DNA of 64,000 nucleotides from Antrihabitans stalagmiti (GTDB lineage: Bacteria; Actinomycetota; Actinomycetes; Mycobacteriales; Mycobacteriaceae): the NCBI RefSeq assembly GCF_016482825.1, contig NZ_JAEMNV010000002.1, forward strand, positions 744,001 through 808,000, read 5' to 3'. Within the stretch, counting starts at the first letter, position 1, and every line of letters starts with the position of its first letter. This document shows, piece by piece, positions 42,556 through 52,707 of this stretch. Both the position numbers and the translations under genes were made by a program. The notes under the pieces are model-generated. The model did no database searches. It was not told the origin of the DNA and saw only the letters and a program-made list of their open reading frames with translations.

Positions 42556-44202
42556 TCAGCCACCGCTGGTGATCAACTCCGCGGCCAGTTCGCGCATTTC
42601 GATCTTGCGGACCTTACCTGTGACGGTCATCGGAAATTCGTCGACGATGTGGACGTACCGCGGAATCTTGTAATGCGCGAGTTTGCCGGTGCAAAACGCT
42701 TTGACCGCGTCGACGTCAAGTGGTGTCGCGCCGTCCTTCATCCGAATCCACGCCATCAGCTCTTCGCCGTACTTCTCGTCGGGAACGCCGATCACCTGAG
42801 CATCGAGAATGTCGGGATGTGAGTACAAAAATTCCTCGATCTCCCGCGGGTAGACGTTCTCGCCGCCACGGATCACCATGTCCTTGATGCGGCCCGTGAT
42901 CGCCACGTAGCCGTCGGCGTCCATCGTGCCGATGTCGCCGGTGTGCATCCACCGCGCCGCATCGATGGCATCGGCCGTCTTGTCGGCGTCGTTCCAGTAG
43001 CCGAGCATCACCGAGTATCCGCGAGTGCACAGCTCGCCGGCTTCGCCACGTCGAACCGTCGATCCGGTCGCTGGATCGACGATCTTGATTTCCAGGTGCG
43101 GGCCGACCTGCCCGACCGTCGCGGTCCGCTGGTCGATCGTGTCGTCGGCCCTGGTCTGCGTCGACACCGGCGACGTCTCGGTCATGCCGTAACAGATGGA
43201 CACCTCGCTCATTCCCATCCGTTCGATGACCTGCTTCATCACCTCGACCGGACACGGTGAACCTGCCATGATCCCGGTTCGCAGACTGGACAGATCGAAG
43301 GTGTCGAAGGAGGGTTCGGACAGCTCTGCGATGAACATCGTCGGCACACCGTAAAGCGAGGTGCATCGTTCTGCCTCGACAGCAGCCAAGGTCGCTTTCG
43401 GATCGAACGCCGGGGCCGGGATCACCATCGCCGCACCGTGAGTCGTCGCAGCGAGGTTTCCCATGACCATCCCGAAGCAGTGATAGAACGGCACCGGAAT
43501 GCAGATGCGATCGACCTCGGTGTAGTTGCACAGCTCGCCGACGAAGTAGCCGTTGTTGAGGATGTTGTGGTGACTCAACGTCGCACCCTTCGGGAAACCC
43601 GTTGTCCCCGAGGTATATTGAATGTTGATCGGATCGTCGGACGAGAGCTGCGCCTGCGCCCTCGCCAGCGCGTCGCGCTCCGCTGCACTCCCGACTGCCA
43701 ACAGTGCTGCCCACTCGTCGCGACCGATCACAATCACGCGCGACAAGTCGGGACAGCTCGGACGTACCTCGTCGATCATCTCGACGTAGTTCGACGTCTT
43801 GAACTCCGCTGCGGCGACGATCATCACGATGCCCGCCTGCTTCAGCACGTACTGCAATTCGTGCGAGCGGTAGGCCGGGTTGATGTTGACGAGGATCGCG
43901 CCGATCTTTGCGGTCGCGTACTGCACGATCGTCCACTCGGCGCAGTTGGGGGACCAGATTCCGACCCTGTCGCCCTTGCCGATTCCAGCGTCGAGCAGAC
44001 CGAGCGCAAGCGCGTCGACGTCGGCAGCAAGTTCTCGGTAGGTCCAGCGACGACCCGCCGCGCGATCGACGAGTGCGTCACGGTCGCCGAACGATTCGAC
44101 GGTTCGATCGAAGTTGTCGCCGATGGTGTCGCCGAGCAGCGGCTTGGTCGACGGACCCGACGCGTAGCTCGGCTGGGTCGAATGATTCGAAAATGCGCTC
44201 AT
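42556..44202 (-). CDS. Fatty-acid/acyl-CoA synthetase (FadD35-like)
   Basis: This encodes 548 residues from ATG at 44202 ([10 protein letters not shown]); an upstream GTG-type start adds eight residues. AMP-forming ligase motifs: [73 protein letters not shown] and the terminal [13 protein letters not shown] lysine. Medium-chain acyl-CoA synthetase style. In mycobacteria the similar fadD35 belongs to the leucine locus; here it lies 10 kb away, behind its own spacer. Confidence 0.9.
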   Translation of the reverse strand: MSAFSNHSTQPSYASGPSTKPLLGDTIGDNFDRTVESFGDRDALVDRAAGRRWTYRELAADVDALALGLLDAGIGKGDRVGIWSPNCAEWTIVQYATAKIGAILVNINPAYRSHELQYVLKQAGIVMIVAAAEFKTSNYVEMIDEVRPSCPDLSRVIVIGRDEWAALLAVGSAAERDALARAQAQLSSDDPINIQYTSGTTGFPKGATLSHHNILNNGYFVGELCNYTEVDRICIPVPFYHCFGMVMGNLAATTHGAAMVIPAPAFDPKATLAAVEAERCTSLYGVPTMFIAELSEPSFDTFDLSSLRTGIMAGSPCPVEVMKQVIERMGMSEVSICYGMTETSPVSTQTRADDTIDQRTATVGQVGPHLEIKIVDPATGSTVRRGEAGELCTRGYSVMLGYWNDADKTADAIDAARWMHTGDIGTMDADGYVAITGRIKDMVIRGGENVYPREIEEFLYSHPDILDAQVIGVPDEKYGEELMAWIRMKDGATPLDVDAVKAFCTGKLAHYKIPRYVHIVDEFPMTVTGKVRKIEMRELAAELITSGG

Positions 44203-44239
44203 ACCGTCCGACGGTAGTGACACCACTCACACTCGACTA

Positions 44240-44253
44240 CCCCCGAACGGGGG
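44240..44253 (-). terminator. GC hairpin after the SDR/DUF2867 gene
   Basis: CCCCCG-AA-CGGGGG is a perfect stem with a two-base loop, 14 bases after the stop at 44267 and 38 bases before the acyl-CoA synthetase start. There is no T run, so it may be a weak terminator or attenuate read-through between the two genes. Confidence 0.5.
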
Positions 44254-44266
44254 CACCTTCCGTTGC

Positions 44267-45742
44267 CTACACTTCTTTCGCCCGCATCGCTGCGCCTGTG
44301 ATGTTGTTGACCATGCCTTTGAAGATGATCCCGTGGAACGGGACGAGCGCATACCAGTAACTCCTGCCCGCGATGCCACGCGGAAGGAAGATTGCGCGCT
44401 GATCGAGCCGCGAACGACCGGGCCCGGTCGACTCGACCCGCCATTCGAGCCACGCTCCACCGGGAGCACGCATCTCCGCACGCAGTCGCAGCAGCGTCCC
44501 ACGCTCGATGTGCTCGACCCGCCAGAAGTCCAGCGCGTCACCGGTGTGCAGACGCTTCGGATCTCGGCGCCCACGTTTGAGGCCGACGCCGCCTGCCGCG
44601 CGATCGAGCCATCCACGCACCGACCACGCAAGCGGGAACGAATACCAGCCGTTCTCGCCGCCGATACTCTCGATCACCGCCCAGACCGTCTCGGCGTCCG
44701 CCTCGCATTCCTTGCCTCGCTCGTCGGTGAAGACGATCTCGCCCGCCCAGTCCGGATCGGACGGTAGCGGATCCGACGGGGCACCCGCCGACGAGGCGCT
44801 CGCCCAATTCGTCTCTACCTCACCGGTTTCCACCTTGTGCAAGGCGAGACGAACAGCTTCGCGATAGGGAATCAGGCCTTCGTCGGGTCGGGAGATCAGT
44901 TGATCGATGTCGTGTTCTTTCATCACAGCGTCGTTGTCGATCGACTCGATCAACGCGCTGCCGATCGCTTTCGGAATCGGCGTGACGAAGCTGATCCAGA
45001 GTCCCGCAAGTCGAGGTGTGAGCACAGGGAGAACGATGATCCGCCGACGCCGCAGACCGGCGACCTCCGCGTAGCCCTTCATCATGTCCGCGTAGCGCAA
45101 CACGTCGGGGCCGCCGATGTCGTAGGTCCTGCTGGTTTCGATCGGCGCGTGTGCGGATTCGACGAGGTAGTGCAGCACATCCCTGACCGCGATCGGCTGG
45201 ATCAGGTTGTTCACCCACTTCGGGGTTGTCATCACCGGAAGCCGGTTCGTCAGGTGGCGCATCATTTCGAACGACGCCGACCCGGATCCGATGACGATTC
45301 CGGCCTGCAGCACGATCGTCGGGACACCCGACCCGATCAAGATTTCACCGACCTGCGTGCGGGACCGCAGATGTGGGGACAGGTCCGACTCGTCGGGGTG
45401 CAGACCACCGAGGTAGACGATGCGTCCGACACCGGCGGCGACGGCCGCTTTGGCTACGTTCTCCGCGCCGATGCGTTCGGCGTCGACGAACTCGCCACCG
45501 GAGGACATCGAGTGCACGAGGTAGTAGACGACGTCTATCGACTCGAATGCGGCGACCAGTGAATCCGCGTCGCTGAGATCGCCGCGCGCGATGTCGACGT
45601 CGTCCGCCCACGGCACGTCGTTCAATTTCTCGGGTGAGCGGGCCAGGACCCGCACACGATGACCTTCGGCCAACAACAGCGGGGCCAGCCTGCCACCGAT
45701 GTACCCTGTCGCCCCCGTCACAAGTACGCGAAGCTCGCCCAT
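44267..45742 (-). CDS. NAD(P)-binding SDR with C-terminal DUF2867 domain
   Basis: This encodes 491 residues from ATG at 45742 with GGGAGA upstream. The N-terminal half is an atypical SDR/NmrA-like Rossmann domain (VLVTGATGYIGGRLAPLLLAEGHRVRVLAR, YYLVHSM, RIVYLGGL). The C-terminal half from about residue 330 is DUF2867 (DPDWAGEIVFTDER, SFPLAWSVRGWLDRAAGG, LDQRAIFLPRGIAGRSYWYALVPFHGIIFKGMVNNI), a START-like fold. The fusion is common in actinobacteria; its substrate is unknown. It diverges from the plus-strand SDR by 65 bases. Confidence 0.88.
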   Translation of the reverse strand: MGELRVLVTGATGYIGGRLAPLLLAEGHRVRVLARSPEKLNDVPWADDVDIARGDLSDADSLVAAFESIDVVYYLVHSMSSGGEFVDAERIGAENVAKAAVAAGVGRIVYLGGLHPDESDLSPHLRSRTQVGEILIGSGVPTIVLQAGIVIGSGSASFEMMRHLTNRLPVMTTPKWVNNLIQPIAVRDVLHYLVESAHAPIETSRTYDIGGPDVLRYADMMKGYAEVAGLRRRRIIVLPVLTPRLAGLWISFVTPIPKAIGSALIESIDNDAVMKEHDIDQLISRPDEGLIPYREAVRLALHKVETGEVETNWASASSAGAPSDPLPSDPDWAGEIVFTDERGKECEADAETVWAVIESIGGENGWYSFPLAWSVRGWLDRAAGGVGLKRGRRDPKRLHTGDALDFWRVEHIERGTLLRLRAEMRAPGGAWLEWRVESTGPGRSRLDQRAIFLPRGIAGRSYWYALVPFHGIIFKGMVNNITGAAMRAKEV

Positions 45743-45807
45743 CAGTTGTCTCCCATCGTTCGACAGTGTCACCACTGCGCGGGTACCCCCACACCGACAG
45801 GATATCG

Positions 45808-46794
45808 ATGCACAATAGATGCATGAGCCGAACCCGCGGGCTGTCCCGCTTGCTCGACACCGCGTTGGACCGCGCTGTGGTCCCCGGCTACTCCCGAATC
45901 GGGTTTGTTGTTCGTCGCAAAAGTTGGGCAACCGACGATCCGGCACCCGCCGCCTTGGCCGGCAAAGTCGCGATGGTGACCGGCGCGAATTCCGGCATCG
46001 GAAAGTCGACCGCCGAGGGACTTGCTCGGCTGGGCGCGACGGTCCTGCTTGCGGTTCGCAACGCGCAACGAGGCGAACAGGCCCGCAAGGACATCGTTGC
46101 GAATGTTCCGGGCGCCGATGTTCGAGTCGAAGTATGCGACATCTCCAACCTTGCCGACGTCGCGAATTTCGCTGCCAACCTGATGGCACGCTTCGACAGT
46201 GTCGACGTACTCGTGCACAACGCTGGCCTTATGCCGCCGACCAGAACGGAGACGAGCGAGGGCCACGAGGTCGCCCTGGCAACCCATGTCCTCGGTCCAG
46301 TACTTCTGACCGAGCGGCTCGCACCGGTTCTGTGCGCGGCAGGTGGCGCTCGCGTCATCTTCGTATCGTCCGGCGGGATGTACACCCAAAAGTTGCGTGC
46401 CTACGACCCGGAGTTTCGGCACGGTGCGTACAAGGGCGCGGTCGCCTACTCGCGCACGAAACGAATGCAGGTCGCGATCACCCCGTACCTCGCGGATCGC
46501 TTTGCACAACAACATATCTCGGTCCACAGCATGCATCCCGGCTGGGCCGACACCCCAGGCGTGGCCGACTCGCTGCCCGCCTTCGAACGCATCATGGGTC
46601 CGATCCTGCGGACCGCGGCCGAAGGTGCCGACACCGCGGTTTGGTTGGCGGCGACGCAACCCGAACCACCCACGGGTCAGTTCTGGCACGACCGCCGCAT
46701 CCGGCCGGCGCACTACCTACCGGTGACACAAGAAAGCGCCGCCGACCTCGAACGCTTCCTTCGGTTCTGCACGACAGCAACCGAGACGATGTAA
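45808..46794 (+). CDS. Short-chain dehydrogenase/reductase
   Basis: This encodes 328 residues from ATG at 45808, which has AGGA nearby; ATG at 45823 is an alternative. After an unusual 45-residue N-terminal extension (SRLLDTALDRAVVPGYSRIGFVVRRKSW) comes a classical Rossmann start VAMVTGANSGIGKSTAEGLARLGA, DVLVHNAGLM, VIFVSSGGMYT and the active-site Tyr-x3-Lys in AYSRTKRMQ. The extension may be amphipathic and membrane-associated. The substrate is unknown; it is similar in layout to DHRS12-like retinol dehydrogenase homologues. Confidence 0.88.
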   Translation: MHNRCMSRTRGLSRLLDTALDRAVVPGYSRIGFVVRRKSWATDDPAPAALAGKVAMVTGANSGIGKSTAEGLARLGATVLLAVRNAQRGEQARKDIVANVPGADVRVEVCDISNLADVANFAANLMARFDSVDVLVHNAGLMPPTRTETSEGHEVALATHVLGPVLLTERLAPVLCAAGGARVIFVSSGGMYTQKLRAYDPEFRHGAYKGAVAYSRTKRMQVAITPYLADRFAQQHISVHSMHPGWADTPGVADSLPAFERIMGPILRTAAEGADTAVWLAATQPEPPTGQFWHDRRIRPAHYLPVTQESAADLERFLRFCTTATETM

Positions 46795-46861
46795 CGCCCG
46801 CACCCGCAACGGACACTGTGCTGAGAGAAACCACATCACGTTCGGGACGGCGACGGAGAGG

Positions 46862-47419
46862 GTGACGGACATGCGCGGAGTTCTGCTCGATATGGCGGTG
46901 TCGCTCGACGGCTACATCTCCACACCGGAGGGCGGCGACGCCGGTCTGTACAACTGGTACTTCTCGGACGGTCCGAAAGACAAAGAGATCGTCGACGAGA
47001 TTCAGGCGATCACCGGCGCGATCGTCCTCGGCCGCAACGCTTACGCCGTCACCGACGACAACACGGGCGACGTCGCCGACGAGCCCTACCAGGTGCCGCA
47101 TTTCGTGATCACACACAATCCGCCCGCATCACCCGTCGCCGATCCTCGTATGCGATTCGTCACAGACCCCGCGACCGCCCTCACTTCGGCCGCAGCAGAG
47201 GCCGGTGATCGCTACGTAACGGTCGGCGGCGGTGCCGACATCGTCAGACAAATGTTGCGCGCGAGCCTGATCGACGAGGTACAACTGCACGTCGCACCCG
47301 TACTACTCGGAGCGGGTCTATCGCTCTTCGATACCCTCGACACCCACGTCGGTCTGACGCCCGTCCGCACGATTGCGGGCGAAGGTGCGTTGCATGTCTG
47401 GTATCGCGTCGACAAGTAA
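46862..47419 (+). CDS. Dihydrofolate-reductase-like (RibD C-terminal domain) protein
   Basis: This encodes 185 residues from GTG at 46862; ATG at 46871 with GGAGAGG is an alternative. Family landmarks: LLDMAVSLDGYISTPEG, AIVLGRNAYAV, PHFVITHNPP, YVTVGGGADIVRQMLRASLIDEVQLHVAPVLLGAGLSLF. It is an NADPH-type reductase fold with no assigned substrate and stands as a single gene. Confidence 0.9.
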   Translation: MTDMRGVLLDMAVSLDGYISTPEGGDAGLYNWYFSDGPKDKEIVDEIQAITGAIVLGRNAYAVTDDNTGDVADEPYQVPHFVITHNPPASPVADPRMRFVTDPATALTSAAAEAGDRYVTVGGGADIVRQMLRASLIDEVQLHVAPVLLGAGLSLFDTLDTHVGLTPVRTIAGEGALHVWYRVDK

Positions 47420-47436
47420 CGTGAAGGGCCTGCGGC

Positions 47437-47482
47437 CTCGTGCGTCTTTTCGGACGGCCCCACCACCGAAAAGACTCACGAG
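47437..47482. repeat. Palindromic repeat, copy 1
   Basis: Two 17-base arms (47437-47453 CTCGTGCGTCTTTTCGG; 47466-47482 CCGAAAAGACTCACGAG) pair with one mismatch around a 12-base loop and are followed by CGCGGAGCG. The same outer arm and right flank recur at 60584-60640. It fills the spacer between two plus-strand genes and could act as a terminator or mRNA-end hairpin. Confidence 0.8.
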
Positions 47483-47515
47483 TCGCGGAGCGACCCGACT
47501 GCGGAGGACCCTGCC

Positions 47516-48739
47516 GTGCCCGATTCGACCCCTGCCGATTCCAACACCATCGATACCGACCCCGCTGCGATCGTCGACGAGGCTGTGACGCCGCGACGCT
47601 CTCGTCGTGCGTGGCTGCGCCTGATCCCCGTCTTCGCAATATTGGCGCTGCTGTTCGGTGTGCCGTGGTGGACCCTGGTCTACTCGTCTGTGGAATGGCC
47701 GACGCCGGTCACCGTCGCTGGAACCGTGTTGTTCGCGGGAGCGCTTGTCGCGCTACCGATCTTGATGATGCTCGGGCACGGGCGTCGACATCTGGACCGC
47801 GCCGCCGTTGCCGGTGACGTGCTTCTCGGCGTCGCCTGGGTGCTGTTCGTGTGGAGCGTGATCGGCGATATCGCGCGGCTTGCCCTGGTGCTGGCCGGTG
47901 TCGACAACCCGACGCGGTCACGCATCGTTGCGGTCGCGGTCGTTGTCGTCGTGGCAGTCCTGCTGGCGTGGGGCCACTACGAAGCAATGCGGGTGCCGCG
48001 CATCAAAAACGTCGACGTCACTGTTCCGCGACTCGGCGCCGACCTCGACAACACACGCGTCGTAGTTGTCACCGACACGCACTACGGACCGATCAACCGC
48101 GCCAAGTGGTCCGCCGGCTTGGCCGACGCAGTCAACGGTCTCGACGCCGACATCCTCTGCCACGTCGGAGATATCGCCGACGGCACCGTGTCGCAACGTG
48201 ACAACCAGACGGCACCGCTCGCGTCCATGCGCGCGAAACTTGCTCGCGTCTACGTCACCGGAAATCACGAATACTTCAGCGAAGCGCAGGGCTGGCTCGA
48301 CTACATGCAGGACATCGGCTGGGACAGCCTGCACAATCGCCACCTCGTCGTCACCCGAGGGGATGCCACACTGACGATCGCCGGCGTCGACGACGCCACT
48401 GCCCGCGCCTCCGGCCTCGCTGGGCACGGCGCCAATCTCGCTGCGGCACTTGCAGGTAGCGATCCGCAACACCCCGTTCTGCTGCTCGCCCATCAGCCCA
48501 AGCAGATTTCCCAAGCCGTGAGTGCCGGTGTGGACCTTCAGCTTTCGGGTCATACGCACGGTGGTCAGATCTGGCCGTTCCGCTATCTGGTCCGGCTCGA
48601 TCAGCCAGTGGTTGCGGGTTTGAGCAAGCACGGTGACCGTACGCAGCTCTACACCAGCCGTGGGTCCGGTTTCTGGGGTCCGCCGTTCCGAATCTTCGCG
48701 CCGAGCGAGATCACCGTCATCACACTGAAATCAGCCTGA
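47516..48739 (+). CDS. Membrane-anchored metallophosphoesterase (YkuE-like)
   Basis: This encodes 407 residues from a GTG start. Four hydrophobic segments occupy residues about 25-155, then a calcineurin-like catalytic domain with VVVVTDTHYG (D-x-H), HVGDIAD (G-D-x-x-D), VTGNHEYFSEA (GNHE), LLLAHQPKQ and LSGHTHGGQIWP (GHxH). Two metal ions are expected at the active site. Layout equals the YkuE/YaeI group, which acts on lipid or UDP-lipid phosphates. The domain may face out of the membrane. Confidence 0.93.
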   Translation: MPDSTPADSNTIDTDPAAIVDEAVTPRRSRRAWLRLIPVFAILALLFGVPWWTLVYSSVEWPTPVTVAGTVLFAGALVALPILMMLGHGRRHLDRAAVAGDVLLGVAWVLFVWSVIGDIARLALVLAGVDNPTRSRIVAVAVVVVVAVLLAWGHYEAMRVPRIKNVDVTVPRLGADLDNTRVVVVTDTHYGPINRAKWSAGLADAVNGLDADILCHVGDIADGTVSQRDNQTAPLASMRAKLARVYVTGNHEYFSEAQGWLDYMQDIGWDSLHNRHLVVTRGDATLTIAGVDDATARASGLAGHGANLAAALAGSDPQHPVLLLAHQPKQISQAVSAGVDLQLSGHTHGGQIWPFRYLVRLDQPVVAGLSKHGDRTQLYTSRGSGFWGPPFRIFAPSEITVITLKSA

Positions 48740-48780
48740 GGTCGTCGGAGGACTGACACGGTATTGCGAATCACGTTGTC

Positions 48781-48809
48781 TGGCGGGTTTCTTAGGAAGA
48801 AATACGCCA
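48781..48809 (+). terminator. Rho-independent terminator of the metallophosphoesterase gene
   Basis: Arms TGGCGGGTTTCTT (48781-48793) and AAGAAATACGCCA (48797-48809) form a long stem with one two-base mismatch and a three-base loop AGG, followed on the plus strand by AATAGATTTTC. It sits between convergent genes (stops at 48739 and 48848), 41 bases after the plus-strand stop. Confidence 0.8.
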
Positions 48810-48847
48810 AATAGATTTTCTCGCAGCACTTTCGAATTTCTTGTGTA

Positions 48848-50338
48848 TCAAAATTGCTCTTGGACAATAAGTTCCGCAGCCCGCTCGGCCATCATCACGA
48901 TCGTTGCATGCGGTCCACGGCGCAGCGGCGACGGGATGATCGACGCGTCGACCACCGACAATCCGGTCACTCCGAACACCTGGCAGCGCGCGTCTACGAC
49001 AGCACCGTCGGCGGCAGAGCGGCCCATGCGACAGGTACCACCGAGATGCTGCGAGGTGCCGAGGTGCTCGAGAAATCGAGCGTCGGAATAATCGGGTGAC
49101 ACCGCGTCCACAACTCCCCGTCGAATCAGGTCGTCGAGCAGTCGACGTCCCGTCAGAACAGCGTCGTGCATTGCTGCCCTGTCCGACTCGCCCTCGAGGT
49201 ACCGGTAGTCGACACTGACATCGGTCCGCGGATCGGAGTCCTGCAGCCGAACCGACCCTCTCGACCTCGGTCGCATCAGCACAACACCCAAGCGCTGCAC
49301 TACATCACCGCTTCCGGGCACCAATTCTGCGAAAGGTGCTGTGTACGGCCTGAATTCGACGTCATCGGTGTTCAGCACAACCTGCAGCGCAGGCACGTCG
49401 ACGGCGCCTACGCGAGTCGGCCGATACGGAATCCCCACTTCCGGATGATCGAAGAACCCGGCACCGACACCGGGCAGCGCGGTCACGACAGGCACTCCAA
49501 CCGATCTCAGCTGCTCCGGATCGCCTATACCCGAACGCATCAGCAGTGCGGCAGTCTCGATTGCGCCTGCGCACAACACAATTCGACCAGCCAAGATCCG
49601 CCTCGCGATTCCGTTGGCGACGGCGTCGATCCCGATTGCTCGGTCGGCGTCGAACAGCACCCGTGTCACCGTCGTATTCGAGTTGACTGCGAGATTCGGT
49701 CGGTGCAGCACCGGCAACAGATAGCCGATGGCGGTACTGATTCGGCGACCGTCCCCGATATTCGACGGCACAGGGCCGACACCTGCTGTCGCTGCCGGAG
49801 CGTTCTTGTCCGGTTCGTCGACGAACCCCGCGTCGAGGCACGCCGTGTAGAACTCCGAGCTCAGCGGAGTGAGTCGGTAGCCGCTGTCACGTCGTACCGG
49901 AATCGGACCCGAGGATCCGTGAAACTCGCCGCCGAAATCCTGATCGTTTTCCAGCGCACGGAAGTACGGCAGCACCTGAGAGAACGACCAGAGCTCCTGC
50001 GGCCAACCCTCGAAATCAGCCGACGTCCCACGGATGAAGTAACAACCGTTGACGGCGCCGGAGCCGCCGAGCGCACGCCCACGTACGATCTCCGTCACCT
50101 GACTGGGCCGCAGTTCACCTCGATATCTGCGAACGAAAGGCGCACCCGGACCTACCGGCAGCCTGCCTGGATCGAGAAGCTCGGGGGGGCAGCCGGCCAC
50201 GCTGCTGTAGCCAGGGCCCGACTCGAGTAGCGCGACGGAACGCCCCTCGGCCGCACTCAATTTGGCGGCAAGCACACATCCGGCGCTGCCTGCGCCAACG
50301 ATCGCAACATCGACCTCATGGGGAAGCAGATCAGTCAC
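48848..50338 (-). CDS. mftG: Mycofactocin-system GMC oxidoreductase
   Basis: This encodes 496 residues. GMC family features: [20 protein letters not shown] (FAD), [49 protein letters not shown] and the C-terminal [42 protein letters not shown]. The compact size and direct linkage (eight-base overlap) to mftF identify MftG. In mycobacteria MftG links reduced mycofactocin to respiration during ethanol use. Confidence 0.93.
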   Translation of the reverse strand: MTDLLPHEVDVAIVGAGSAGCVLAAKLSAAEGRSVALLESGPGYSSVAGCPPELLDPGRLPVGPGAPFVRRYRGELRPSQVTEIVRGRALGGSGAVNGCYFIRGTSADFEGWPQELWSFSQVLPYFRALENDQDFGGEFHGSSGPIPVRRDSGYRLTPLSSEFYTACLDAGFVDEPDKNAPAATAGVGPVPSNIGDGRRISTAIGYLLPVLHRPNLAVNSNTTVTRVLFDADRAIGIDAVANGIARRILAGRIVLCAGAIETAALLMRSGIGDPEQLRSVGVPVVTALPGVGAGFFDHPEVGIPYRPTRVGAVDVPALQVVLNTDDVEFRPYTAPFAELVPGSGDVVQRLGVVLMRPRSRGSVRLQDSDPRTDVSVDYRYLEGESDRAAMHDAVLTGRRLLDDLIRRGVVDAVSPDYSDARFLEHLGTSQHLGGTCRMGRSAADGAVVDARCQVFGVTGLSVVDASIIPSPLRRGPHATIVMMAERAAELIVQEQF

Positions 50339-51755
50339 CCAGAGTCGGCTTCAACGCCTCGATGCTCCGCGCCTGAATCGCACCCTGCCAGAGCCCCGTG
50401 CCGTATGCGATGTCGTCGAGCCGCTTGAACGCGATGTAGCGGACCGGGTCGAGGCCGCCGGTCTCCCTGTGCTTCAACCAATCTGCGACACCCTCCGACA
50501 CAGCGAGTGCCAACGCGACTTGTCGTATTCGCCTCGAGAAGATGATCGCCAGCAGAGTGATCGGCCAGTAGTGCCGGAACATGGCCGACGCAATTTGCCA
50601 CAGCCCCGCAACGAAGCCGCGCGCGACGAAGATGGCCGCGACCCGCGTCGGCTGATCGAGATCGTCGAAGACCTTTCGCAATCGGAACATCGCCACCGAG
50701 AGCGACACGAGGGCGCCGAACAAGCCGAGACGGGTCAGTGTTGCGAGCAACGCGATCGCCGCGACTGTCCACTTGGATATCGACAGGGGCGACACCTTGC
50801 CGGTGTGCCGGGCCGCGAGCGGTGCTGCGCCGGTCCCGTAGAACATCTTGCGACCGAACCACTGACCGAACGACACTCGGTGGTCGTGCGCGACCTGTGC
50901 GGCAGGTTCGTACCGGAGTCGCCATCCAGCTTGCTCGAGCCGCCAGCACAGGTCTACGTCCTCGGCTACATGCATCGTTTCGTCGAAGCCACCCTCGTCC
51001 AGCAGAACGCTGCGCCTGGCGAGCATCGCGGCCGACGGAACATAGGAAACCTGGCTGCGCGCGCGGACGGCGGATTCCTGACGCCCGAGATCGAGCGACG
51101 ATCGACTGTGCTCGTAGCGCGCCAGCTCGTTGGATTCGGGGTCGAGCGCGACAATTCTCGGCGCTACCAACGCAACCTCGGGGTCGCTGAAATGACCGAG
51201 CATCACTTCGAGCCAGCCCTTGCGAGGGACGACATCGGAGTCGAGAAATGCTACGAATTCAGTTGTAGCTGCACGCATTCCGGCGTTTCTCGCTGCCGCG
51301 GGTCCACGCGCGACCTCGTGGCGAATGACCGATACACTGCAGCGGCACTCCCCTGCCTGCGGCACCTGCACCGGCACATCGGAACCGTCGTCGACGACGA
51401 TCACGTGGTGGCCCCGCAGTGCCGCCAACAGTCGGTCGAGTCCGCCGACGTTGTTGCGGAGCGGAACTATGACGGTGACGTCGTCGGTCGACGGAAGCAA
51501 CCTCGGACGCGGATTGGCAACCCCGGAATCGAGCAGCCTGCGAGCGACGACAGCAGTCTGAGGATCCGTCACTTCGAGGAACCCGTCACCGATCATCGCG
51601 GCGGCGGACGGCGCAAGTTTCAACATCCTGGTCGGTGAGCCACCGATGAGTACCCGACCATCACGGTAGGTACGCACTTTTGGATCGATACGCACCCCAA
51701 AACCGTCGGGTAGTCGACCTTGGCGCATCAGGCGATGGTATGCGGATTTGCCCAT
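50331..51755 (-). CDS. mftF: Mycofactocin glycosyltransferase
   Basis: This encodes 474 residues. The N-terminal [33 protein letters not shown] is typical of MftF. A GT2 glycosyltransferase domain follows at about 90-320 ([67 protein letters not shown]), then C-terminal hydrophobic helices at about 325-430. It adds beta-1,4-glucose units to premycofactocin. The start used is [10 protein letters not shown]; a downstream ATG (MRQGRLPDG) is possible. 66 bases separate it from mftE. Confidence 0.94.
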   Translation of the reverse strand: MGKSAYHRLMRQGRLPDGFGVRIDPKVRTYRDGRVLIGGSPTRMLKLAPSAAAMIGDGFLEVTDPQTAVVARRLLDSGVANPRPRLLPSTDDVTVIVPLRNNVGGLDRLLAALRGHHVIVVDDGSDVPVQVPQAGECRCSVSVIRHEVARGPAAARNAGMRAATTEFVAFLDSDVVPRKGWLEVMLGHFSDPEVALVAPRIVALDPESNELARYEHSRSSLDLGRQESAVRARSQVSYVPSAAMLARRSVLLDEGGFDETMHVAEDVDLCWRLEQAGWRLRYEPAAQVAHDHRVSFGQWFGRKMFYGTGAAPLAARHTGKVSPLSISKWTVAAIALLATLTRLGLFGALVSLSVAMFRLRKVFDDLDQPTRVAAIFVARGFVAGLWQIASAMFRHYWPITLLAIIFSRRIRQVALALAVSEGVADWLKHRETGGLDPVRYIAFKRLDDIAYGTGLWQGAIQARSIEALKPTLGD

Positions 51756-51821
51756 GCCGTGTCACTGTGCGGGAAATTAACATTGCTCAGCAGATAACGA
51801 AACGGTCAAGGTGGCCTGTTT

Positions 51822-52523
51822 TCAGGTCAACATGCCGTCCGAATCGGGTTTCCATCGTGCTACGGCGGAATTCGACCGCACCACCATTGCTGCGAGCAAC
51901 TGCTCACCCTCGTGCGCATTTGCTCCGGTTGGGTCACCGAGCACGCCGTTGGGCGAGCAGGCACGAACGCCTTCGGCACGCAGCGTCGGCAGCAGCTGCG
52001 CCATCGGATCCGTATTGCCAGGTTCCGCACGGTGGAGCCGAACTCGGTCCGGCGCGATGTGCAGCAGCAACGACGTCTCGGTCCTGCCGGCGTGGGCGTC
52101 TCCGCCGGGGACCGCGCAGGGCAGCCAAACTACATCACGGGCTTCGAAACGTAACTGCCGCACCGCATTAGCGATCGACTGCGCATTGCCGCCGTGTCCG
52201 TTGACGAAGAGGACACGAGCGGCCCATCGGCAACTCGATCTGCCGTACTCGATGAGCACCGATTCGAGCGCAGCCGCGCCGATCGATACGGTGCCGGGAA
52301 AGTCTTCGTGCTCGCCGCTTGCCCCGTAGGCGATAGCCGGTGCGAGCACGGTTCCGGTCAGTTGTGCGGCGACGGCGACCGCGATGGTCGTGTCCGTATC
52401 CAGTGGCAGGTGTGGTCCGTGCTGTTCGACGGACCCGACAGGAACGGCCAAGGTGTCGGTTCCATTGCGGCGGTCGGACCACACACTGCTGCCGAGATTG
52501 CTCACAGCGACGTCATCGAACAC
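51822..52523 (-). CDS. mftE: Mycofactocin precursor peptide peptidase (creatininase family)
   Basis: This encodes 233 residues. Metal-binding motifs of the creatininase fold are visible: VPVGSVEQHGPHLPLDTDTTIA, GASGEHEDFPGT, VNGHGGNAQS and GDAHAGRTETSLLLHIAP. MftE removes the MftA leader after MftC modification, freeing the Val-Tyr-derived core. It normally follows mftD; here three genes lie between. The ATG at 52523 overlaps the end of the SRPBCC remnant; GTG at 52505 is an alternative start. No standalone promoter is visible, so it probably depends on the CGNR gene promoter. Confidence 0.94.
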   Translation of the reverse strand: MFDDVAVSNLGSSVWSDRRNGTDTLAVPVGSVEQHGPHLPLDTDTTIAVAVAAQLTGTVLAPAIAYGASGEHEDFPGTVSIGAAALESVLIEYGRSSCRWAARVLFVNGHGGNAQSIANAVRQLRFEARDVVWLPCAVPGGDAHAGRTETSLLLHIAPDRVRLHRAEPGNTDPMAQLLPTLRAEGVRACSPNGVLGDPTGANAHEGEQLLAAMVVRSNSAVARWKPDSDGMLT

Positions 52524-52704
52524 AGGTTTGCAGGCTATTTGCTATGGCGAGTTCCAGACGTTCCATGGCGGCCTGCCAATGCTTGCGCTGCTGTTTGCGC
52601 AGCACCGACCACACCTCGTCGACGCCGAATCCGAGCGTCTTGGAGACTCCGATCTCCCAGCCCGCACCCTCGGTCTTGCCGACAGGTACCGATACTTCTG
52701 CCAT
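52513..52704 (-). pseudogene. Internally deleted SRPBCC-domain gene remnant
   Basis: This 63-codon frame has a good ribosome site (AAGGGG) and starts MAEVSVPVGKTEGAGWEIGVSKTL, the exact kind of N terminus seen in SRPBCC/AHSA1-like proteins. After DEVWSVL it jumps straight to RKQQRKHWQAAMERLELAI, which resembles the C-terminal helix of the same family. The central strands (roughly 90 residues of a usual 150-residue domain) are missing. It still reads in frame and overlaps the mftE start, so an in-frame deletion that kept translational coupling is likely. It follows the CGNR gene by three bases. Confidence 0.65.
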
Positions 52705-52707
52705 GGC

